Made by a program: the position numbers and the translations under genes. Of a stretch of DNA of 64,000 nt, positions 59,783 through 64,000 are shown piece after piece (position 1 is the first letter of the stretch; every line of letters begins with the position of its first letter). The notes under the pieces are model-generated. The model did not search any database. It worked only from the letters and a program-made list of their open reading frames with translations, and was not told where the DNA came from. Source of the stretch: Flavobacterium sp. J27 (GTDB taxonomy: Bacteria > Bacteroidota > Bacteroidia > Flavobacteriales > Flavobacteriaceae); NCBI RefSeq assembly GCF_004303025.1, contig NZ_PJQW01000016.1:33322-97321 (forward strand), given 5' to 3'.

Positions 59783-59822
59783 TTTCCAAAAAGAGAAAAC
59801 TATAGTTTTCTCTTTTTGGAAA
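59783..59822. terminator. Strong symmetric bidirectional terminator
   Basis: A perfect 18-bp inverted repeat (59783-59800 and 59805-59822) with a TATA loop. The core AGAGAAAAC/GTTTTCTCT is followed by TTTTT in both directions, so it can end both queE and the reverse-strand peptide gene. Confidence 0.88.
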
Positions 59823-59830
59823 GATAAAGA

Positions 59831-60052
59831 TTAATTTCCTAGTTCATCGCAAGCATTTGCCATTGCAACTTTAACGCCATAAGATGCAAAGTTTCCAGTT
59901 GCAATATCTGCTAAACCAGATGAAGCCCATTGTGTCCATGTTTGGTCGCATGGATCTGAAGGATCAGTAGCAGTACCAGCTCCAATCTTTTTTAATTCAT
60001 TTAGATTTAATTTTTTAAAATTCTTTAAATCTTTTAAACTCATTTTTTTCAT
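59831..60052 (-). CDS. Bacteriocin-like small peptide with double-glycine-type leader
   Basis: A 73-residue peptide. The N-terminal part MKKMSLKDLKNFKKLNLN then ELKKIGAG resembles the Lys/Leu-rich leaders of class II bacteriocins and flavobacterial ribosomal peptides, which end in ELKKIxGG; here the cleavage pair would be GAG rather than GG. The predicted core of about 47 residues (TATDPSDPCDQTWTQWASSG, then a Gly/Ala-rich helix, then ANACDELGN) has two cysteines that could form a disulfide. A second Met at residue 4 may be the start. A methyltransferase gene lies 97 bases upstream on the same strand; no peptidase-containing ABC exporter is in view, so export is unproven. Confidence 0.6.
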   Translation of the reverse strand: MKKMSLKDLKNFKKLNLNELKKIGAGTATDPSDPCDQTWTQWASSGLADIATGNFASYGVKVAMANACDELGN

Positions 60053-60148
60053 AAAATTGTTATTTATATAATGCTAAAGTAAATGGTTTTTTTAAAAATA
60101 AATATATTTTGAAGAGTTAAAATGATGTTAAAAGGAAGGTGTGAACTT

Positions 60149-60862
60149 TTATACAGTAATTCGAGCTAAATAATCAAAATGTTTTCCTTCCATAATTAAT
60201 TCACTTTGTAATCCATTAGCGTAACAGGCATTTTGTAACGTATTATAATCTAAATAGAGCCAAGGAAAAGAATCTTCAATTTCATTTTTATATCGAATGT
60301 TAAATGTTAACTCTCCATAATAACCTGTAGCAGGAACTTCGTAAGCACCATCTTCATCTTGATCGAACATGTAAATGATATCTGAAGAATCAATTAAAAT
60401 TTGTCCGTTTTGTTTTACTAAAGATTTTAACTGCTTTAAGTGTTTCGCAATTTGTACAAGTGTGCCAAAAATTCCTGTACCATTCATTAATAATAAAATA
60501 GTATCGTATTTATTTTCTTCTTTAGAAGTATCTAAATCCAATATATTCTTAACATAAGCCTTTTGTAAGCCTCTTAGTTGACAAGTTTTTATGGCATTTG
60601 GTGAAATGTCAATACCCGTTACATCATATCCTTTTTTTTGTAGATATAAAGCATGACTTCCAGCTCCACAGCCAATATCTAATATTTTTCCTTTTGCCAA
60701 TTGTAACGCTTTTTGCTCTATTTTTGGCATTGCCTTAAAATCTCGAAACAAATAACCCACATCCATTTCGTCAGTATCACTAATAGAAGTTTCGGTGATA
60801 ATGGGTTCAGGATTATTATTTGTTTGATAATCTAAAATAGCTTTGCCAAAAAGATCTTTCAT
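60149..60862 (-). CDS. Class I SAM-dependent methyltransferase
   Basis: A 237-residue Rossmann methyltransferase. Motif I is KILDIGCGAGSHALYL near residue 60, motif II is VTGIDISPNAI, and the post-motif DTILLLMNGTGIFGT segment follows. The C-terminal part (ATGYYGELTFNIRYKNE, FPWLYLDYNTL) is probably substrate-binding. The substrate is not identifiable; similar proteins are annotated only by fold. Directly upstream of the small bacteriocin-like peptide on the same strand; whether it modifies that peptide is unknown. Confidence 0.85.
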   Translation of the reverse strand: MKDLFGKAILDYQTNNNPEPIITETSISDTDEMDVGYLFRDFKAMPKIEQKALQLAKGKILDIGCGAGSHALYLQKKGYDVTGIDISPNAIKTCQLRGLQKAYVKNILDLDTSKEENKYDTILLLMNGTGIFGTLVQIAKHLKQLKSLVKQNGQILIDSSDIIYMFDQDEDGAYEVPATGYYGELTFNIRYKNEIEDSFPWLYLDYNTLQNACYANGLQSELIMEGKHFDYLARITV

Positions 60863-60953
60863 AAAAAAAATTTAGGAGTTTAAAAATATAAGAGTGTAAA
60901 GGGTTAAATTTGTTCAACTTTTGGTAAAAGACAATTGTAAATTTTAGGAAACC

Positions 60954-61448
60954 ATGTTAAACCAACTTGAACAGCTTCAAAAACAAGCCAAAGATAAGCA
61001 TAACGAAAACAAAAAGTATTTCGATAAGCTAAAAAAGAAAACACCAAAAAATTTAGATTATGTTATGCAAGACTTGCATGAAGCTGAATTTAAAAAAACC
61101 GATTGTTTGGAGTGTGCCAATTGTTGCAAAACAACAGGGCCTTTATTTACTAGTGCCGATATTGAACGAATCTCTAAATTCTTTAGACAAAAACCACAAC
61201 AATTTATAAACCAATATTTACGTATTGATGAGGATAATGATTATGTGTTGCAAAGTGTGCCTTGTGCTTTTTTAGATCAGGATAATAAATGCTTTATTTA
61301 TGATGTTAGACCAAAAGCCTGTAGAGAATTTCCACATACAGATCGTAAAAAGTTCCAACAAATCTCTAATTTAACTTTAAAAAATGTGGCTATTTGTCCA
61401 GCTGCTTTTAATATTGTAGAAAAAATGAAAGAAAAACTACCTTTATAA
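60954..61448 (+). CDS. YkgJ-family cysteine-cluster protein
   Basis: A 164-residue protein with the cysteine pattern of the YkgJ/Fe-S (or zinc) cluster family: DCLECANCCKTTGPLFTSADI, then PCAFLDQDNKCFIYDVRPKACREFP, and a further Cys in VAICPAAFN. An N-terminal charged helix (about 1-45) precedes the cluster. These proteins are thought to bind an Fe-S or zinc centre; their role is unknown. A TAAATTTG -7 element at 60905-60912 lies 41 bases before the ATG. Convergent with namZ, 14 bases between stops. Confidence 0.85.
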   Translation: MLNQLEQLQKQAKDKHNENKKYFDKLKKKTPKNLDYVMQDLHEAEFKKTDCLECANCCKTTGPLFTSADIERISKFFRQKPQQFINQYLRIDEDNDYVLQSVPCAFLDQDNKCFIYDVRPKACREFPHTDRKKFQQISNLTLKNVAICPAAFNIVEKMKEKLPL

Positions 61449-61462
61449 GGTATAAATTACAA

Positions 61463-62695
61463 TTAGTTTTCTTTATAAATTAAATACTTCTTTCTCATTT
61501 CTTTAAAACGCTGTAATCCTTCTTTCCAAGAAGTTCTAATTTCTACTTCAGAAACCCCTTTTTCAATTTGCTCTTGTAGTTTTTTTGTTCCTGCCAGTTT
61601 AGTGAAGAAAGTAGTAAAGAATTTGGGTTTATTTGTAGTTTCAGTATATGCTTTAATTAACCATTTTAACTCTAATTGTTTTACTTTTTGGATTTGAGTT
61701 AAATCTTCTCCATAGCAAATTACATTATTATATAATGGGTCTTTTGCTCCTTCATTGGGTTTTGGTGTAAAACTATAATCGCTTTTTGGTAAGTAAGGTG
61801 AACCATAAATTTGAAATTGATTATTTGTACCACGTCCTACACTTACATTCGTGCCTTCAAAAAAACATAAACTAGCATATAAATTAATAGCTTGAGCATT
61901 AGGTAAATTTGGTGATGGTTTAACAGGTAAAACATAGGGTAAATTTTTGGTGTAATTCAAACAAGGAATAACTTGTAAAGAGCATTGAATTCCTTCTTTT
62001 AACCATTTTTCACCATTTATCATTTGAGCATATTCACCTATGGTCATGCCGTGTAAGACTGGGATACTGTGCATGCCCACAAAACTATGATGTTCTTTCT
62101 CTAATATAGGACCGTCTATAATATTTCCATTTGGATTGGGTCTATCTAAGACTATTAATATGATGTTGTTTTCCGCACAAGCTTCCATTATATAATGTAA
62201 AGATGAAATATAAGTGTAAAAACGAGCGCCTACATCTTGTAAGTCAAAAACTAAAACATCAATATCGTTTAGTTGTTCTGCTTTGGGTTTCTTATTGGTT
62301 CCATATAAAGAAATAATAGGTAACCCTGTTTTAATGTCTTTGTCGTTTTTTATAGTTTCACCCGCATCAGCTGTTCCTCTAAAACCATGTTCTGGGGCAA
62401 ATATTTTTTGTAAATCAACTTTTTTAGATAATAAAAAATCAACAAGATGGGTGCCGTCATTTAGAATACCTGATTGATTGGTTACAATTCCTGTTTTTTT
62501 ATTCTTTAATAATGGTAAATACCTTTCATAATTATCGGCTCCTGTTTTTAGTTCATGATATAGTACTTTGTTACTTGTAATTTTAAGTTCTAGTTTATTT
62601 TCGCTTGTATCCTTTTTTTTAACAGAATTTCCACAAGAAAAAACAAATAAAACCAAGAATAAAAATGTATTTTTGAAGACCAATTTACTAAGCAT
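61463..62695 (-). CDS. namZ: Exo-beta-N-acetylmuramidase NamZ (DUF1343), lipoprotein
   Basis: About 410 residues. The ATG at 62695 gives a lipoprotein signal (FKNTFLFLVLFVFSC, Cys about 21); an earlier in-frame start adds residues that look out of place. The DUF1343 core has GIVTNQSG, FAPEHGFRGTADAGE, PIISLYGTNKKP, VLVFDLQDVGARFYTYISSL and LDRPNPNGN (short quotes in order), matching NamZ, which releases MurNAc from the non-reducing ends of peptidoglycan fragments. It probably acts in the periplasm in wall recycling. Start codons of this gene and the permease on the other strand are only 7 bases apart. Confidence 0.87.
   Translation of the reverse strand: MLSKLVFKNTFLFLVLFVFSCGNSVKKKDTSENKLELKITSNKVLYHELKTGADNYERYLPLLKNKKTGIVTNQSGILNDGTHLVDFLLSKKVDLQKIFAPEHGFRGTADAGETIKNDKDIKTGLPIISLYGTNKKPKAEQLNDIDVLVFDLQDVGARFYTYISSLHYIMEACAENNIILIVLDRPNPNGNIIDGPILEKEHHSFVGMHSIPVLHGMTIGEYAQMINGEKWLKEGIQCSLQVIPCLNYTKNLPYVLPVKPSPNLPNAQAINLYASLCFFEGTNVSVGRGTNNQFQIYGSPYLPKSDYSFTPKPNEGAKDPLYNNVICYGEDLTQIQKVKQLELKWLIKAYTETTNKPKFFTTFFTKLAGTKKLQEQIEKGVSEVEIRTSWKEGLQRFKEMRKKYLIYKEN
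62668..62675 (+). promoter_or_regulatory. Promoter -7 element of the permease gene, inside namZ
   Basis: TATTTTTG matches TAnnTTTG exactly, 27 bases before the TTG at 62703. It lies within the first codons of the divergent namZ gene. No -33 box was identified. Confidence 0.45.
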
Positions 62696-62702
62696 AAACA
62701 GT

Positions 62703-63935
62703 TTGAATTTAGAATATTTTATTGCCAAAAGATTAGTTGCTACTAAAAAGGATAAAAGTAGTGTTTCTTCTCCAATTATTAAAATTGCAGTTACAGCTAT
62801 AGCTATCGGCGTAATTATGATGGTGGTGTCGATTGCAACAGGGATAGGCTTACAAAAAAAAATTAGAGATAAAGTGTCGGCTTTTAATGGTCATGTTATT
62901 ATTTCTAACCATGATGATAATCAATCACAAGTAAGTACAGTACCAGTTTCAATCAAAGAAGATTTTTATCCTACGTTTTCTTCTGTCTCAGGAATAAAGC
63001 ATATTCAGGCTGTAGCGACTAAAGCAGCGATGATTCGTACTGAAGAAACTGTAGAAGGAATTATTTTTAAAGGAGTAGGAAAAGATTATAATTGGGATAA
63101 TATTGCAGAATATTTAATAGAAGGAGTATTACCTAATATAAATGATAAGTTAACAGACGATATAGTCATCTCTCAATTTTTAGCTAAAAGACTAAACTTA
63201 CAACTTAACGATATATGTAGAACTTATTTCATTAAACCCGATAATCAAGGGTATAATTTAAGGAGTTTTAAAATTGTTGGGATTTTTAATTCTGGGTTTC
63301 AAGAGTTTGATGCAAATTTTGTGTTAGGCGATTTACGACATGTTCAGAAAATTAATAAATGGAATAAAGATCAAGTTGGTTCTTTTGAAGTTTTCTTAGA
63401 CGATTTTACTCAAATTAGTCAAAAAGGACAAGAAATTTATAAAGAAATTCCACCTACTTATAATAGTGTTACTATTTTAGATAAGTATTATAGTATATTC
63501 GAATGGTTAAAACTTTTCGATTTTAATATTGTCGTTATTTTGGTAGTAATGATTTTAGTTTCTACTATTAATATGATAGTAGCACTTTTAGTACTTATTT
63601 TAGAACGAACCCAAATGATAGGAATTCTAAAAGCAGTTGGTGCGAGTAATTGGAATGTGAGAAAGATATTTATATATAATGCAGGGCATTTAATTGTGCG
63701 AGGTTTGTTATGGGGAAATAGCATTGCTTTAGTGTTACTCCTTTTGCAAAAATATTTTGGTATTGTAAAATTAGATCCAGAGAATTACTATGTAAATGAA
63801 GCACCGGTTGATATCAATATAGCTTATATTTTACTTCTTAATTTAGGTACTATTGTTATTTGTTTATTGGTTTTGCTTATACCTTCTTATATTATAACAA
63901 AAATTACACCCGTTAAAGCCATTCGATTTTCTTAA
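62703..63935 (+). CDS. ABC transporter permease of the FtsX/LolE family
   Basis: About 410 residues starting with a TTG at 62703 (M)NLEYFIAKRLVATKK; no ATG is in frame nearby, and the sequence from here matches the N-terminus of LolC/E-type permeases. First membrane helix at about 28-50 (KIAVTAIAIGVIMMVVSIA), a large periplasmic domain (about 50-280), then three helices near 280-310, 330-355 and 375-400, with the typical MIGILKAVGASNWNVRKIF loop. Such permeases move lipoproteins to the outer membrane or act in related envelope tasks. The partner ATPase is not adjacent. Confidence 0.85.
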   Translation: MNLEYFIAKRLVATKKDKSSVSSPIIKIAVTAIAIGVIMMVVSIATGIGLQKKIRDKVSAFNGHVIISNHDDNQSQVSTVPVSIKEDFYPTFSSVSGIKHIQAVATKAAMIRTEETVEGIIFKGVGKDYNWDNIAEYLIEGVLPNINDKLTDDIVISQFLAKRLNLQLNDICRTYFIKPDNQGYNLRSFKIVGIFNSGFQEFDANFVLGDLRHVQKINKWNKDQVGSFEVFLDDFTQISQKGQEIYKEIPPTYNSVTILDKYYSIFEWLKLFDFNIVVILVVMILVSTINMIVALLVLILERTQMIGILKAVGASNWNVRKIFIYNAGHLIVRGLLWGNSIALVLLLLQKYFGIVKLDPENYYVNEAPVDINIAYILLLNLGTIVICLLVLLIPSYIITKITPVKAIRFS

Positions 63936-63956
63936 ATTTTTAGTAGCAGATAAAAT

Positions 63957-64000
63957 ATGCGATTAAGAATTTTTGTCCCGCTTTTCGTTTTATCTTTTTA
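63957..64000 (+). CDS. Start of an exported protein cut by the window edge
   Basis: The frame from the ATG at 63957 reads MRLRIFVPLFVLSFL and remains open to the last base. This looks like the beginning of a signal peptide. It lies 21 bases after the permease stop, so it is probably in the same operon. Nothing more can be said. Confidence 0.5.
   Translation, partial: MRLRIFVPLFVLSF

Overview
The window is AT-rich chromosomal DNA of a member of Bacteroidota, most likely Flavobacteriaceae. Supporting signs are the gliding-motility ATPase GldA, two GLPGLI-family proteins, DUF2490 and DUF3857 proteins, methionine synthase encoded as two genes, kynurenine-pathway genes, A-rich translation starts without Shine-Dalgarno sequences, and repeated TAnnTTTG promoter elements. 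There are no rRNA or tRNA genes, no prophage and no CRISPR array. Both edges cut a gene: a beta-mannosidase-like C-terminus at the left and a signal-peptide start at the right.

Layout. 1-9.5 kb: end of a GH2 glycosidase, an AhpD/CMD-like protein, a deoxynucleoside kinase, then a two-component system flanked by two GLPGLI genes and a TonB-receptor-like outer-membrane protein. 9.5-28.7 kb: a large sulfur block. It holds metK (reverse strand), a cysteine/siroheme/sulfite-reductase operon (cysE, cysK, cobA, cysJ, cysI, DUF2490, sirC) and a methionine operon (metY, osmC-like, metX, hom, metH in two genes, metF). 29-34.5 kb: a TPR-like protein, gldA, and the aromatic operon pheA-aminotransferase-tyrA-DAHP synthase/chorismate mutase. 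34.5-45 kb: housekeeping genes (rsgA, dtd, mazG-like, aroA, queA) and two DUF3857 proteins. 45-55 kb: kynU, an arginase-family enzyme, an S41 protease, kmo, DUF2339 and DUF3999. 55-64 kb: a cupin, a GIY-YIG gene inside inverted repeats, a HerA-like ATPase, two C1q-like surface proteins, queE, a bacteriocin-like peptide, a methyltransferase, a YkgJ protein, NamZ and a LolE-type permease.

The most striking content is RNA-level control of amino-acid synthesis. Three very short ORFs packed with Cys and Met codons (11193-11261, 18987-19043, 19129-19188) each precede an intrinsic terminator. In each case a segment at or just after the ORF end is complementary to the 5' arm of that terminator. One stands before the cysteine operon and two stand in tandem before metY. 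A fourth, less certain Cys-rich mini-ORF with a terminator precedes metX (21082-21141). A Phe/Tyr/Trp-rich leader (30427-30510) with an 8-bp antiterminator pairing and a terminator precedes pheA. A SAM-II-like element lies upstream of metK and a SAM-I riboswitch upstream of metH. Together these suggest that ribosome-stalling attenuation on Cys/Met and aromatic codons, combined with SAM sensing, controls sulfur and aromatic amino-acid synthesis here.

Smaller items of interest are three GTTAAC-type repeats at exact 10-bp spacing beside the two-component system, a four-helix-bundle gene inserted between the two metH genes, a GIY-YIG nuclease gene bounded by 25-bp inverted repeats, an arginase-family enzyme in the kynurenine cluster, and a bacteriocin-like peptide gene.
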